A stretch of 64,000 nt of DNA from Salinibacterium amurskyense (GTDB lineage Bacteria; Actinomycetota; Actinomycetes; Actinomycetales; Microbacteriaceae), in contig NZ_PGFH01000001.1 of the NCBI RefSeq assembly GCF_002797685.1, positions 992,001 through 1,056,000 of the forward strand. Direction: 5' to 3'. The notes beneath the pieces were generated by a model that was not told the origin of the DNA, did no database searches, and was given only the letters and a program-made list of their open reading frames with translations. This document shows positions 36,171-45,676 of this stretch, piece after piece. The translations under genes were made by a program, and so were the position numbers. How positions within the stretch are numbered: position 1 is the stretch's first letter; each line of letters opens with the position of its first letter.

Positions 36171-38654
36171 ATGCGCTACAGGAGCATAAGAACGACGTTT
36201 TCCGTCTTTCGCGGATTGGCCGTCGCGGTCTTGGCGTCGCTGCTGTTCACCGTCGGAGCTACGAACGCAGCATCTGCATCAGCCCAAGTTTCCATCGAGT
36301 CAGCGAACTCCTCACTGTCGCAGCTAGCTGATCCTTCAGCGGCGCAATCGAGTCTTTTTCAAGCTAATTCTGGAAGCAACTTTGACCCGGGTTACATCAT
36401 TAGCGACGCCTATTTCTATAAATCGGGCGACATGTCTCAGTCTCAGATTCAGGCATTCCTCGATTCGATGCTGGACTCGTGTGACAATTCGAACTGCCTC
36501 ACGATTAAGCGCACCACCACTTTCTCGCGCGATGCCGACCGCACGGTGTGCGGCCCCTACACGGGCGCGAGCAACGAGCTCACCTCGGCCATTATTTACA
36601 AGGTGCAACAAGCCTGTGGCATTAGTGCCAAAGTTCTGCTCGTAATGTTGCAGAAAGAGCAGGGCCTGCTCACGAACGATGAACCGAGTGATTCGCGCCT
36701 GGCTCGTGCCATGGGTTACGGCTGCCCCGACAACGTCGGTGGTGTGTGTGACGCGGAATACTACGGATTGTACAACCAGCTGTACAACGCGGCATGGCAG
36801 CTCAAGCGCTACAGCACTCCTACCGCGTGGGGCTACTACCAGCCCGGAGTGAAGTCGATTTTGTATCATCCCAACACCTCGTGTGGTTCGAAGTCAGTCA
36901 ACATTCAGAACAACGCAACTGCGGCGTTGTACAACTACACTCCGTACGTTCCTAACGCGGCCGCTCTGGCTAATCTTGGCGGCTATGGCGACTCGTGCTC
37001 GTCCTATGGAAATCGCAATTTCTGGGATTACTTCACGGCATGGTTCGGCTCGACCACTGGGGCTCCCGTCTACACGGTCGACGACCCAGACATCGCTGCG
37101 TACTACGAGACCCGAACCACCGCGTTGGGATCGCCCACCTCGGCAACCAGCACGTACGAAACGGTGAATGGCGATGGCGCTGTTCAGCACTTCGCTAAGG
37201 CCCACGTCTATTCCAGTGACGCCGGTGTATTTACGGTTAGCTTCGCGTTCCGAGATGAATCTGTCGCACAGGGTGGCATTAGAGGAATTCTTGGCTGGCC
37301 GATCGGTGAACAATCCTGTGTTTCCGGTAGCTGTTCGCAGCAATTCCAAAACGGCGCGCTGTATCAGGCATCGTCAAACACAGCCGTCTACTCGATTTTG
37401 GACTCAGCGATCGTCGATTACTACGATGCGAAGCCCACTGCGCTCGGGTGGCCGGCCGCGGATACTGTGTTCTATGACACCGTTAATGGCAGTGGTCTTG
37501 TGCAGCGGTTCAACTACGCCCAGGTTTACTCGAGTGATGCGGGGGTATTCGCGCTGAGTAAGGCCTTCCGTGATGCTTCGGTGGCTCAGGGCGGCATCAA
37601 CGGAGTCATGGGCTGGCCCGCGGCCGAGATGGTCTGCGTTTCGGATAGCTGTTCACAACAGTTCCAACACGGTGCGTTGTACCAAGCCTCATCGAGTTCG
37701 GCTGTCTACGCGATCACGGATTCCGCAATCTCGGCGTACTACAGCACACGTATCGCCACTTTGGGTAAACCCACTCTCGATACCCGCTCATACGCGACGG
37801 TGAACGGTAAGGGAACTGTCCAGCGATTCGAAAAAGCTCAGGTTTACTCGACTGATGCAGGGGTGTTCTCGCTGAGCAAGGCTTTCCGCGATGGATCGGT
37901 TGCTCAGGGCGGCATTAACGGTGTTCTTGGGTGGCCTGTCGCTGAGATGATCTGCGAATCAGGTAGCTGCTCGCAGGAGTTCCAGCACGGGGCCCTTTAT
38001 CAAGCCTCGTCGAATTCGGCTGTCTATGCGATTACAGATTCGGCGATCGCTGACTACTACGGTGCTCGCATTTCGGAGCTGGGGCTGCCGACGCTCGATA
38101 CTCGCTTCTATGAGACGGTCAATGGCAGTGGAGCTGTTCAGCGTTTTGAGGATGCTCAGGTGTACTCGAGTTCCGCTGGAGTATTTACGCTCAACTGGGA
38201 TTTCCGCGGGGGATCGGTGGCTCAGGGCGGCATCAACGGTGCTCTTGGGTGGCCTGTCGCTGAGATGATCTGCGAATCAGGTAGCTGCTCGCAGGAGTTC
38301 CAGCACGGGGCCCTTTATCAAGCCTCGTCGAATTCGGCTGTCTATGCGATTACAGATTCGGCGATCGCTGACTACTACGGTGCTCGCATTTCGGAGCTGG
38401 GGCTGCCGACGCTCGATACTCGCTTCTATGAGACGGTCAATGGCAGTGGAGCTGTTCAGCGTTTTGAGGATGCTCAGGTGTACTCGAGTTCCGCTGGAGT
38501 ATTTACGCTCAACTGGGATTTCCGAGCGGAGTCGGTGGCTCAGGGCGGCATCAACGGTGCTCTTGGGTGGCCTGTCGCTGAGATGATTTGTGAATCGGGT
38601 ACCTGCTCGCAGGCATTCCAACACGGCACGATCTCACTACCCGCGGCGCCGTAA
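36171..38654 (+). CDS. Secreted LGFP-repeat surface protein with internal duplication
   Basis: 827 residues. An N-terminal signal peptide (about 1-38) is followed by a roughly 260-residue domain with YIISDAYFYKSGDMSQ and a lysozyme-like KVLLVMLQKEQGLL helix. From about 300 onward come five LGFP-type units of roughly 106 residues containing GWPVAEMIC and YYGARISELGLP. LGFP repeats are thought to bind cell-wall polysaccharide. Two units are identical over 282 bases, a recent duplication. There is no sortase motif or membrane anchor, so it is probably held by glycan binding. GGGGG lies before the ATG. Confidence 0.85.
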   Translation: MRYRSIRTTFSVFRGLAVAVLASLLFTVGATNAASASAQVSIESANSSLSQLADPSAAQSSLFQANSGSNFDPGYIISDAYFYKSGDMSQSQIQAFLDSMLDSCDNSNCLTIKRTTTFSRDADRTVCGPYTGASNELTSAIIYKVQQACGISAKVLLVMLQKEQGLLTNDEPSDSRLARAMGYGCPDNVGGVCDAEYYGLYNQLYNAAWQLKRYSTPTAWGYYQPGVKSILYHPNTSCGSKSVNIQNNATAALYNYTPYVPNAAALANLGGYGDSCSSYGNRNFWDYFTAWFGSTTGAPVYTVDDPDIAAYYETRTTALGSPTSATSTYETVNGDGAVQHFAKAHVYSSDAGVFTVSFAFRDESVAQGGIRGILGWPIGEQSCVSGSCSQQFQNGALYQASSNTAVYSILDSAIVDYYDAKPTALGWPAADTVFYDTVNGSGLVQRFNYAQVYSSDAGVFALSKAFRDASVAQGGINGVMGWPAAEMVCVSDSCSQQFQHGALYQASSSSAVYAITDSAISAYYSTRIATLGKPTLDTRSYATVNGKGTVQRFEKAQVYSTDAGVFSLSKAFRDGSVAQGGINGVLGWPVAEMICESGSCSQEFQHGALYQASSNSAVYAITDSAIADYYGARISELGLPTLDTRFYETVNGSGAVQRFEDAQVYSSSAGVFTLNWDFRGGSVAQGGINGALGWPVAEMICESGSCSQEFQHGALYQASSNSAVYAITDSAIADYYGARISELGLPTLDTRFYETVNGSGAVQRFEDAQVYSSSAGVFTLNWDFRAESVAQGGINGALGWPVAEMICESGTCSQAFQHGTISLPAAP
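37925..38524 (+). repeat. Identical 282-base tandem duplication inside the LGFP gene
   Basis: 37925-38206 and 38243-38524 are identical as far as I can compare by eye, with a period of 318 bases (106 codons). Neighbouring units in the same gene are clearly diverged, so this copy is recent or kept alike by recombination. Confidence 0.85.
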
Positions 38655-38734
38655 TCGATTTTTGCTGAAGCCTCAGTCGGAGAACCCGGCCGCAATAGCT
38701 GTCGCGAATATTGTGCGATTTCCGTGACGAAGTA

Positions 38735-40222
38735 TTAAATGACCGGCCGGTTTGTCTGCGCGGAAACCTCGGGGGCGATGCGGCGCTCATCGAGTGAATC
38801 GCTCGCCACCGAGCGTCGACGCCCCATTCCGATTGCGATGATCAGGTAGAAAACTGCGAGTGGAAGCAACTGGATCCACATTCGGTTGAGCGAATCTCCC
38901 GCGCCCACGCGATATGCAGCCTCGCGCAAGTACGCGAGGAGGAACGCCACGGGAATGAAAGTGACGATCGGGAATCGCACCATCTCGCCCTCGGGCAGTT
39001 TCGCGAAGAGAAAAATCGCGACGGCGATCCCGAGCAGAAATAGGGAGTACCCCCACGAGCCAGCTCCGAGCACCGCATTATCCATAGTCGCACGCAGGCT
39101 GTCGATCAGTACATCGGGCTGCCTAATCGCGAGGACGGCGAGCGCAATCCAGAGCAGAGTCTGGGCGGAGACGAGGACGATGCTGCGCTTGCGGGTGAGG
39201 AGCTTCAACCGTAAAAGTGGAACTCCGCCAAGCGCTGCGATGCCTAAAGCGAGGAGCCCGAAAACAGACACCGGCACTCGCGAGTCTCCGGTCACGTACA
39301 TTGTCGCTACGAATGATTGCCAAGCAATCGTCGAGAGCCCGAATAAGCCCAACAGTAGCGAGCGTTCACGCACGGAGAACTCTTGATTCAGAAGCACCGG
39401 GAGAAGGGCGAGCGCAACCGCTATCGGCGCTTCAGCACGAATCACCGATAGTGCGACTATTGAAAGCGCCATGAGCGTAATGAGAGCAGTGCGGTTTACC
39501 TCATTCTTCGTCGCGATGAGCCATCCGCAGCCGACTAGGACCACTATTAGCATCCCGAACAAGAGATGTCCGTTGACATAGAACGCGTTGAACACGTAGC
39601 GGTTCACCGTCACGAGCGCCAACAAGCACGACACGATGACGGCCGCGGCGATGCGGTGATCGATTCGCGGTGCGAGCGCCACCCAGGCCAACCACGCGAT
39701 AACCGCAATAGTGAGGCCAGCGATCAACGGCGTGATGGCGGGGAAGTAGTGTTCGCCGCCGAGGTTCGCAGCGGCATGCAACAGGGGAACCCCAATAAGT
39801 CTCTTGGGGAGTAGGTCAATGGAGGCGGCATCCAGATGATTGTTTGCAATGAGCGATGCATTCACCAGATACTCAAAGCTGTCTTTTGACCACGCGACGA
39901 GTCTGGCCTGACGAAAGAGAGCGACTGCCGCAACGAGGCCGAGAACTGCTGCCACGCTTGGGATGATCCGCAGGCCAACATCCGCGCCGCGAAGCGCTTG
40001 CCACGCCAACGCTGCGAGGGGAACCCCAGCGGTAAGCGAGATCGTCACTATGGGGCTTGTCGTAATGGGAGTAAACACTTGCAGCATTCCGACAATGAGA
40101 TACAGCGAGATTCCGGCCACTGACCCCACAACGGGCAGTGCCCAACCGCGGATTCCAGTGATGCGCATGAGAGCGCTGCCCCCCACCACCATGGAGAGTA
40201 CTGTCGCAACCTCGATAATCAT
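38735..40222 (-). CDS. Unrecognised multi-pass membrane protein, possible GT-C-type glycosyltransferase
   Basis: 495 residues with about 12 membrane helices. A first long external loop reads AWSKDSFEYLVNASL, in which the aspartate could serve as a GT-C catalytic acid. No family name is secure. Its ATG overlaps the stop of the 185-residue gene upstream on the same strand, so they form a two-gene unit. The C-terminal 30 residues are hydrophilic. It lies just after the LGFP gene, converging with it. Confidence 0.65.
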   Translation of the reverse strand: MIIEVATVLSMVVGGSALMRITGIRGWALPVVGSVAGISLYLIVGMLQVFTPITTSPIVTISLTAGVPLAALAWQALRGADVGLRIIPSVAAVLGLVAAVALFRQARLVAWSKDSFEYLVNASLIANNHLDAASIDLLPKRLIGVPLLHAAANLGGEHYFPAITPLIAGLTIAVIAWLAWVALAPRIDHRIAAAVIVSCLLALVTVNRYVFNAFYVNGHLLFGMLIVVLVGCGWLIATKNEVNRTALITLMALSIVALSVIRAEAPIAVALALLPVLLNQEFSVRERSLLLGLFGLSTIAWQSFVATMYVTGDSRVPVSVFGLLALGIAALGGVPLLRLKLLTRKRSIVLVSAQTLLWIALAVLAIRQPDVLIDSLRATMDNAVLGAGSWGYSLFLLGIAVAIFLFAKLPEGEMVRFPIVTFIPVAFLLAYLREAAYRVGAGDSLNRMWIQLLPLAVFYLIIAIGMGRRRSVASDSLDERRIAPEVSAQTNRPVI

Positions 40223-40776
40223 CCGAGATCCTCCATAGATGGCAGTGTGCAGGTTTCAGTCGCCGAGAGGAGCGGCGTGAACGCTTCCTGCTCGAAGGCC
40301 ACCACAAATACGCGAGGCGCGTCGGGATCTCTAGGCTCATCGCACTCCCGGGTAATGATTTGCCACGGGATGTTGTAGGTATCTCCAAAGCTTCCGTTGC
40401 CGTTTGCCGCGACAAGAGTGCTTTCGACTGTTTCGTCGGCGGACGGGTTCGAATTGCTCAGCTCTGCAGCTTCCACGAGGGAGGCCTCTCCGAGGCTCAA
40501 GGCATAGGTGCGGATCTCTGGAAGTGTGAAACCGTTCGACTCCTCCAGTAAGAGATGAGCCCCCGGTGCGATTTCTGACAGCTCGAGATAGAACTGGTAT
40601 TCCCGCGCAATTTCTCCAGTACCCACCCCGAGCTGCATGATGTCGGAGGTGGACTTCCGGTCGAGGGCACGGTAGCGCCCTGACGTATCACTGTCGATCG
40701 CGGAAAACTGGATAATGTTCACCACAGCGATGATCAGAACGATGCTGATGAGCGCCAAGCGCGACTTGTGAACCAC
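40219..40776 (-). CDS. Hypothetical membrane-anchored extracellular protein
   Basis: 185 residues starting at GTG 40776. A single N-terminal helix (about 7-24) is followed by an outside domain with two cysteines (TRECDEP and TETCTLP) that could form a disulfide. There is no lipobox. It is the first gene of a pair with the 495-residue membrane protein, and the coupling (ATGA) suggests they work together. I recognise no family. Confidence 0.65.
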   Translation of the reverse strand: MVHKSRLALISIVLIIAVVNIIQFSAIDSDTSGRYRALDRKSTSDIMQLGVGTGEIAREYQFYLELSEIAPGAHLLLEESNGFTLPEIRTYALSLGEASLVEAAELSNSNPSADETVESTLVAANGNGSFGDTYNIPWQIITRECDEPRDPDAPRVFVVAFEQEAFTPLLSATETCTLPSMEDLG

Positions 40777-40879
40777 TCGAACAGTGTAGACGCAACGGTG
40801 TCGGTGAGAAGGGCGAGCGACGGGCGGATGCGTTTACCTCTTGAGGGCGGCGCTGAGACGTCATCGACAACCCCGCCCG

Positions 40880-40885
40880 TATACT
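40880..40885 (+). promoter_or_regulatory. Possible -10 box upstream of the glycosyltransferase at 40945
   Basis: TATACT is 59 bases before the ATG, with no clear -35 at the expected spacing. This would leave a leader of about 50 bases ending in AGAGAG. Confidence 0.3.
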
Positions 40886-40944
40886 GGCCTCGGAAACCAC
40901 TCGGCTGCCGTACATGCAGCCACGGCCCGTAACGAAGAGAGCAC

Positions 40945-42069
40945 ATGAGTTCGCGTCCCAGCCTTTTGATCATCTCGTTTTCCACGCTAATTTCAGATCC
41001 GCGGGTGACTAAGCAGATCGAAATCTTCAAGGACCGCTACGATCTCTACACCTGCGGCATGGGTCCGGCACCAGAAGGTGTCGTCGAGCACTTCGAAATT
41101 CCGTTCGGAATTCGTGCCTGGGTTAACGATCGATTCGCCATGATCACACGAAGTTACAAGCGAGCGTACTGGAATCTGCCTGCCGTGCGGCTCGTTAGCG
41201 AAATCCTGCCCGTTGGTAAGTTCGACGCTGTCTTTGCCAATGACATTGAGGCAGTCCCAGTCGCCCTCTCGCTCGGAGCGAAGAAGGGCGTGCACGCCGA
41301 TCTCCACGAGTATTTCCCTGAACTCAAGACCAACAACTGGCAATGGCGAATCTTTGTGGCCCCGTACATGATGTGGCTGTGCAAGACCTACGTGCCCCAG
41401 ACCACCTCTCGAACGGCGGCGTCGTCAGGTTTTGCGCGCCGCTACCAAGAGGATCTCGGAATCGACTTCGGCACGGTAACCAATGCCGCTCCCTTTGCTG
41501 ACCTGCAGCCCACCCCGGTTGGAGACGTCATCCGCATCATCTGCACGACTGCCGGTGCTCGTGCACGCCGCATTGAGCTCATCGTCGAAGCGATGCGTGA
41601 CGCGCCGCCGCATATCGAGTTGGACCTGATTGTCATGCCCAATGAGCCTGACTACGTTGCGAGCTTGAAAAAACTTGGCGCAGACATTCCGCAGTTGAAA
41701 TTCCGTGAACCGGTCGCGTACACCGAGCTCGTCAACACCGTGGCCGAGTACGACGTTGCGCTGTCCTTCATTCCTCCCACGAATGCTAGCAAGGCCCTCG
41801 CTCTTCCCAATAAGTTCTTTGAGGCGATTCAAGCTCGCGTGGGTGTCATCATCGGCCCCGGCCCCGAAATGACACCTCTTATCGAGCGCTACGGCGTAGG
41901 CGAAAGCACTGATGACTATTCAGTGGAGTCGCTGCGGAAGACGCTTCATGGGCTCGACAAGCAGCGAGTTGAAGCATGGAAACAAGCGGCGCACCGCGCG
42001 GCTCCTGCACTGTCCTCAGAAGAACAAGTGAAAATCTGGTTCGACGCCGTTCACGACATTCTGGGCTGA
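40945..42069 (+). CDS. Glycosyltransferase (GT-B fold)
   Basis: 374 residues. The N-terminus LLIISFSTLISDPRVTKQIEIF is typical of GT-B enzymes that build surface glycans. The second domain has VAEYDVALSFIPPTN and ALPNKFFEAIQARVGVIIG, where the FEAIQARVGVI stretch is the nucleotide-sugar site. AGAGAG precedes the ATG. It converges with a GT2 gene 7 bases away. Confidence 0.83.
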   Translation: MSSRPSLLIISFSTLISDPRVTKQIEIFKDRYDLYTCGMGPAPEGVVEHFEIPFGIRAWVNDRFAMITRSYKRAYWNLPAVRLVSEILPVGKFDAVFANDIEAVPVALSLGAKKGVHADLHEYFPELKTNNWQWRIFVAPYMMWLCKTYVPQTTSRTAASSGFARRYQEDLGIDFGTVTNAAPFADLQPTPVGDVIRIICTTAGARARRIELIVEAMRDAPPHIELDLIVMPNEPDYVASLKKLGADIPQLKFREPVAYTELVNTVAEYDVALSFIPPTNASKALALPNKFFEAIQARVGVIIGPGPEMTPLIERYGVGESTDDYSVESLRKTLHGLDKQRVEAWKQAAHRAAPALSSEEQVKIWFDAVHDILG

Positions 42070-42076
42070 ACGCGCG

Positions 42077-43159
42077 TCAGTGGAGCACTGTTGCGATCAT
42101 GTAGCGCAACGGTGCGTCGGGCGCGAAGAAGCTCCGCAAGTCGTGAGTCAGCACCGTCGCAGGGCGTCCGAAAGCTCTTCTTTTTGCCATGAGAGTTGAT
42201 AGTTCGGGAGCATCGGACGACGTGCTAACGATGGACCGACAAAGGTTAATATCGGCAATGGATAGCGACTTTTCGTATCCCGGGGCCGCGTTCTGGACTA
42301 GGCGGATAAATTCTGCTGCAGCTTCCTTCGACTCTGCAGACCACCAGCGAGTATCGAGCCGTCGTTCGACGCCGCCGAAGAGTTGCAGGCGAACGAACTT
42401 AACTGCAATTGCGCGACGTGAAGGTACAGGAAGCGCTGCAAACCACGGCGAGGCTAGGAGGTCGCGGGTAGCTTTAAGCTCGCCGGCGAGTGGTTGCATT
42501 TGTGTGGTGACGCGTGTTTCGGCGTCGCCTCCCACGATGTAGCCGGGGCCTCCTCGGGCGAAACGTACCGCGTTGCTTCCAAACCAGAGCATGAGCGCAA
42601 AAATTTGATCCGACCCGTTTCGCACGCCGCTTCCAAACTGGATGCCTAGCCGTTCGATAGCCGCTCGGCGAATGAGGCCAAGCGGTGCCGTGCGATAGCT
42701 CACGCGATCACGAACAGGATGGAGATTGCCGTTCCGGAATCGTCGAACGGGAGGTGTGCGAATGGCCTTTCCCGTGTCGTGGCGTTCTGGGGGGATCACG
42801 GCGTCAAGAACATGTTTGTCTGCCAGGGCTACCCAAGACGCTAGCGCGTGGGGGTCCAGCGTGTCATCCGAGTCAACGAACGAGATGTATCGGGCTGTGG
42901 ATTGCGATAGTGCAAGCGCTCGAGGGCCGGCGGGGCTGGGGAGGTTGTCGTGGCACTCAATCAGGCGCACAATCTCGCGCAATTCTGGAGTTAGATTGGC
43001 GGCAATATCAGCTGCGGAGATGTTGTGGCACACAACCGTGATCTGAAGTTCCGTCCGGGGTGAAAGTCCCGATGCCAGCAGTGATTCGAGAGTGCGCTCA
43101 AGCGGCCGTTTCGAATCGTGGATGGGAATAATGACATCGACGATCGGGGCAGAATTCAC
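42077..43159 (-). CDS. Glycosyltransferase family 2
   Basis: 360 residues. GT-A features are VIIPIHDSKRPLERTLESL and the metal-binding FVDSDDTLDP at about residue 95. The donor sugar cannot be told. The C-terminal 150 residues carry no membrane helix. Only 7 bases separate its stop from that of the convergent gene. Confidence 0.87.
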   Translation of the reverse strand: MNSAPIVDVIIPIHDSKRPLERTLESLLASGLSPRTELQITVVCHNISAADIAANLTPELREIVRLIECHDNLPSPAGPRALALSQSTARYISFVDSDDTLDPHALASWVALADKHVLDAVIPPERHDTGKAIRTPPVRRFRNGNLHPVRDRVSYRTAPLGLIRRAAIERLGIQFGSGVRNGSDQIFALMLWFGSNAVRFARGGPGYIVGGDAETRVTTQMQPLAGELKATRDLLASPWFAALPVPSRRAIAVKFVRLQLFGGVERRLDTRWWSAESKEAAAEFIRLVQNAAPGYEKSLSIADINLCRSIVSTSSDAPELSTLMAKRRAFGRPATVLTHDLRSFFAPDAPLRYMIATVLH

Positions 43160-43277
43160 TTCGTCACTTTAGCAGCAGGCTCGCGTGACTCTAAGAAGCA
43201 CGTGCTGCGGGACTGGTCCGAATGACCCGGCTACTATGTGGAAGGTTGAGTACTGACAGGGAGGGGAGGTCGGCCGA

Positions 43278-44405
43278 ATGAGAGTTGCACTGACTACAAA
43301 CGTCTTAGCCGTCCCGCCGACGTACTTTGTCGTCAGCCATGCTCAGCTGCTTGCTGATCACCATCACTTCGAATCGTTTTCATTGCTGGCGGATGTGCGT
43401 GACCCGTCCGTCACTCTGCCCGTTCACGATTTTGCCCCGTTTGCGCAGCTGGATCCTGCACGACGCCTATACCTCGCACCGTTCGCAGGGTTTGCGATGG
43501 CGAAAGGGCTCATTCAGTACCGGCCTGACCTCATCCATCAGCATTTTGCTACGTGGTCTGGGCCCGCAATCCGTGCAGCGGGCACGCTTGATGTGCCATT
43601 GCTCACGACGCTCCACGGGTACGACGTGAGGGCCTTAGCTGGTCCGACGCGGGGTGCGATGAATGTGTGGCATCGCAGAAATGTGCGCGCGATTCAGAAG
43701 GTGAGTGATCGCGTGCTGAGCGTGAGCAAGTACCTCGCGGATGAAGCCATCGCGGTCGGCTTCGCTCCTGAACGCCTTGAAGTTCACTACCAGGGCATCG
43801 ATACCGCGTTTTTCACGCCCGCTAGCGACGCCGCTCCCGTGATCGAGGCGCCGCTGATTAGCTTTGTAGGGGCACTGAATTCGCACAAAGGTCCGCTCGA
43901 TCTCGTCAGGGCGTCGATATCCCTCGTCGCTACGCATGATCACCGATTGCGCGTGATCGGGGCAGGGCCGCAGGAAGGCATCCTGCGAGATTTAGCCGAC
44001 CAGCATCCGCACATAGAACTTCTAGGGCGAGTGCCCAAGGCTGTGGTTCGTGACACTCTGCGGGCTTCTCGGGCAATGGTGCTGCCGTCGCAAGAATCTC
44101 AGGGGGGACGCGAAGCCGCCGGCCTTGTACTTTTAGAAGCGCAAGCGTGCGGCACGCCCGTCATCGCCTACAACAGCGGCGGAATCTCCGAGATGATGGA
44201 TGCAGGAACGACGGGAATCCTAGTGCCGGAACGCGACGTTGAGGGACTCGCCATCGCGATACGCGAAATGCTGCAGATGAGCAACGGTGAGCGCGCTCGA
44301 CTGGGGGCGGCTGCGCGGGACTTCGTCGTAAAAGAACGCAGCCTGACCAATAGTGCGGCCGAGCTCGAGCAGCACTATTCAGAGGTGCTGCGATCCCGAT
44401 TGTGA
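43278..44405 (+). CDS. Glycosyltransferase family 4
   Basis: 375 residues. It has HQHFATWSGPAIRAAG and LTTLHGYDVRAL in the acceptor domain, and the donor motif GREAAGLVLLEAQACGTPVIAYNSGGISEM split across two loops. That is a complete GT4 signature including the EX7E pair. A strong GGGAGGGGAGG site lies before the ATG. It is followed by galE after 78 bases. Confidence 0.9.
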   Translation: MRVALTTNVLAVPPTYFVVSHAQLLADHHHFESFSLLADVRDPSVTLPVHDFAPFAQLDPARRLYLAPFAGFAMAKGLIQYRPDLIHQHFATWSGPAIRAAGTLDVPLLTTLHGYDVRALAGPTRGAMNVWHRRNVRAIQKVSDRVLSVSKYLADEAIAVGFAPERLEVHYQGIDTAFFTPASDAAPVIEAPLISFVGALNSHKGPLDLVRASISLVATHDHRLRVIGAGPQEGILRDLADQHPHIELLGRVPKAVVRDTLRASRAMVLPSQESQGGREAAGLVLLEAQACGTPVIAYNSGGISEMMDAGTTGILVPERDVEGLAIAIREMLQMSNGERARLGAAARDFVVKERSLTNSAAELEQHYSEVLRSRL

Positions 44406-44471
44406 CGTGACAACGCTGTCATGCAGTCTCCGCGGGTCAAAGCACACGACTGCGATAGCGAAGCGCTCTCC

Positions 44472-44477
44472 TAGACT
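44472..44477 (+). promoter_or_regulatory. -10 box of galE, leaderless type
   Basis: TAGACT is 6 bases (GTCACT) before the ATG at 44484. Confidence 0.45.
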
Positions 44478-44483
44478 GTCACT

Positions 44484-45464
44484 ATGAGAGTTTTGGTCAC
44501 CGGCGGTGCAGGCTACATTGGGGCACACACGTCCCGACTTCTGGCGCAGCGGGGTGACTTTGTGATCGTGATCGACGATCTCGTTACCGGTAACCGAGAG
44601 CGAATCCGTGGGCTTCCCGTGATTCAGTTCGACATCGCCAACGGTTCTGCGTCGCAGCTCGCGGAACTCATGCGTGAGCACCGTATCGAAGCCGTTATTC
44701 ATTTCGCTGGGCAAAAGCAGGTTGCTGAATCTGTGGCGAAACCGGCGTGGTATTACGAACAGAATGTCGGAAGCGTTGCGCAACTGCTATTGGCGATGGA
44801 GTCTGCCGGCGTCGCGAAACTCGTGTTCTCTTCGTCTGCGGCCGTCTATGGAGATGCATCGGGGGCAATAAGCGAAAGCGCTCCCACGACGCCCATTAAC
44901 CCGTATGGGGCCACGAAACTTGTCGGTGAGCAAATGATTACCGCTTCGTCACAGGCGTGGCCCCTGCGGGCTGCAAGCCTGCGGTATTTCAACGTCGGCG
45001 GGGCAGGGGCGCCGGAGTTGGGCGACACCCAAGCTCTCAACCTCATTCCGATCTGTTTTGAGCAGATAGCTGCGGGAAAGCCGCCGCTTATATTCGGCGA
45101 TGATTACGACACTGCGGACGGCACGTGCGTCCGAGATTACGTGCATGTGAGTGATGTGGCAGATGCACACCTCGCGGTGCTTGACGCGCTGCCGCAGGCC
45201 CCCGGGAATACTGTGCTCAATATCGGTACCGGAGTTGGCACATCCGTGCGCGAAATGGTCGACTCGATTCTCGCTGTGAGCGGCAGCGATTTGCCTGTCG
45301 AGGTTCTTGATCGTCGTGCCGGCGACCCCGCCGCAGTTGTTGGAATTGTCGACGGCATTCACCAGCTCACTGGATGGCGCGCACGCTACGGGGTAGCTGA
45401 CATTGTGGAATCAGCGTGGCTGTCACGACAGTTCTTTTCCGCGCAGTCTCACGAGGAAAGCTAA
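44484..45464 (+). CDS. galE: UDP-glucose 4-epimerase
   Basis: 326 residues. It interconverts UDP-glucose and UDP-galactose. It begins MRVLVTGGAGYIGAHTSRLL, has FSSSAAVYGD and NPYGATKLVGE with the catalytic Tyr and Lys, and DYDTADGTCVRDYVHV, a segment characteristic of GalE. UDP-galactose would feed the neighbouring transferases. It seems to have its own leaderless promoter. Confidence 0.94.
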   Translation: MRVLVTGGAGYIGAHTSRLLAQRGDFVIVIDDLVTGNRERIRGLPVIQFDIANGSASQLAELMREHRIEAVIHFAGQKQVAESVAKPAWYYEQNVGSVAQLLLAMESAGVAKLVFSSSAAVYGDASGAISESAPTTPINPYGATKLVGEQMITASSQAWPLRAASLRYFNVGGAGAPELGDTQALNLIPICFEQIAAGKPPLIFGDDYDTADGTCVRDYVHVSDVADAHLAVLDALPQAPGNTVLNIGTGVGTSVREMVDSILAVSGSDLPVEVLDRRAGDPAAVVGIVDGIHQLTGWRARYGVADIVESAWLSRQFFSAQSHEES

Positions 45465-45676
45465 GCCGCTCGGCCCGCATGCAGTGAATCTGTCTTCCTC
45501 GAAAGCGGCATGCAGAATCCAAAGTGCGCTAATGACTACAATCTAGGTGCGGGCTCGGCCCCTATCGGCGACGAAGTAACGTGGCGTGTGGGCTGTCGTT
45601 TCGCGCGACCTGAGGCACGGCCTCATTCCCACGAGGGCCGCTGTCTTGAGTCCCCACGTGTTAACCGGAGGCGAAT
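45465..45676 (+). promoter_or_regulatory. Upstream region of the acyltransferase gene with a possible -10
   Basis: 212 bases without a gene. TACAAT at 45537-45542 is a good -10 candidate, with no clear -35. The rest is GC-rich and shows nothing else convincing. GGAGGCG sits 5 bases before the GTG at 45677. Confidence 0.3.

Noticed and set aside
37925-38654. CRISPR-like repeats
   Set aside because: The repeats are long, in-frame coding units of the LGFP protein, not short palindromic repeats with spacers.
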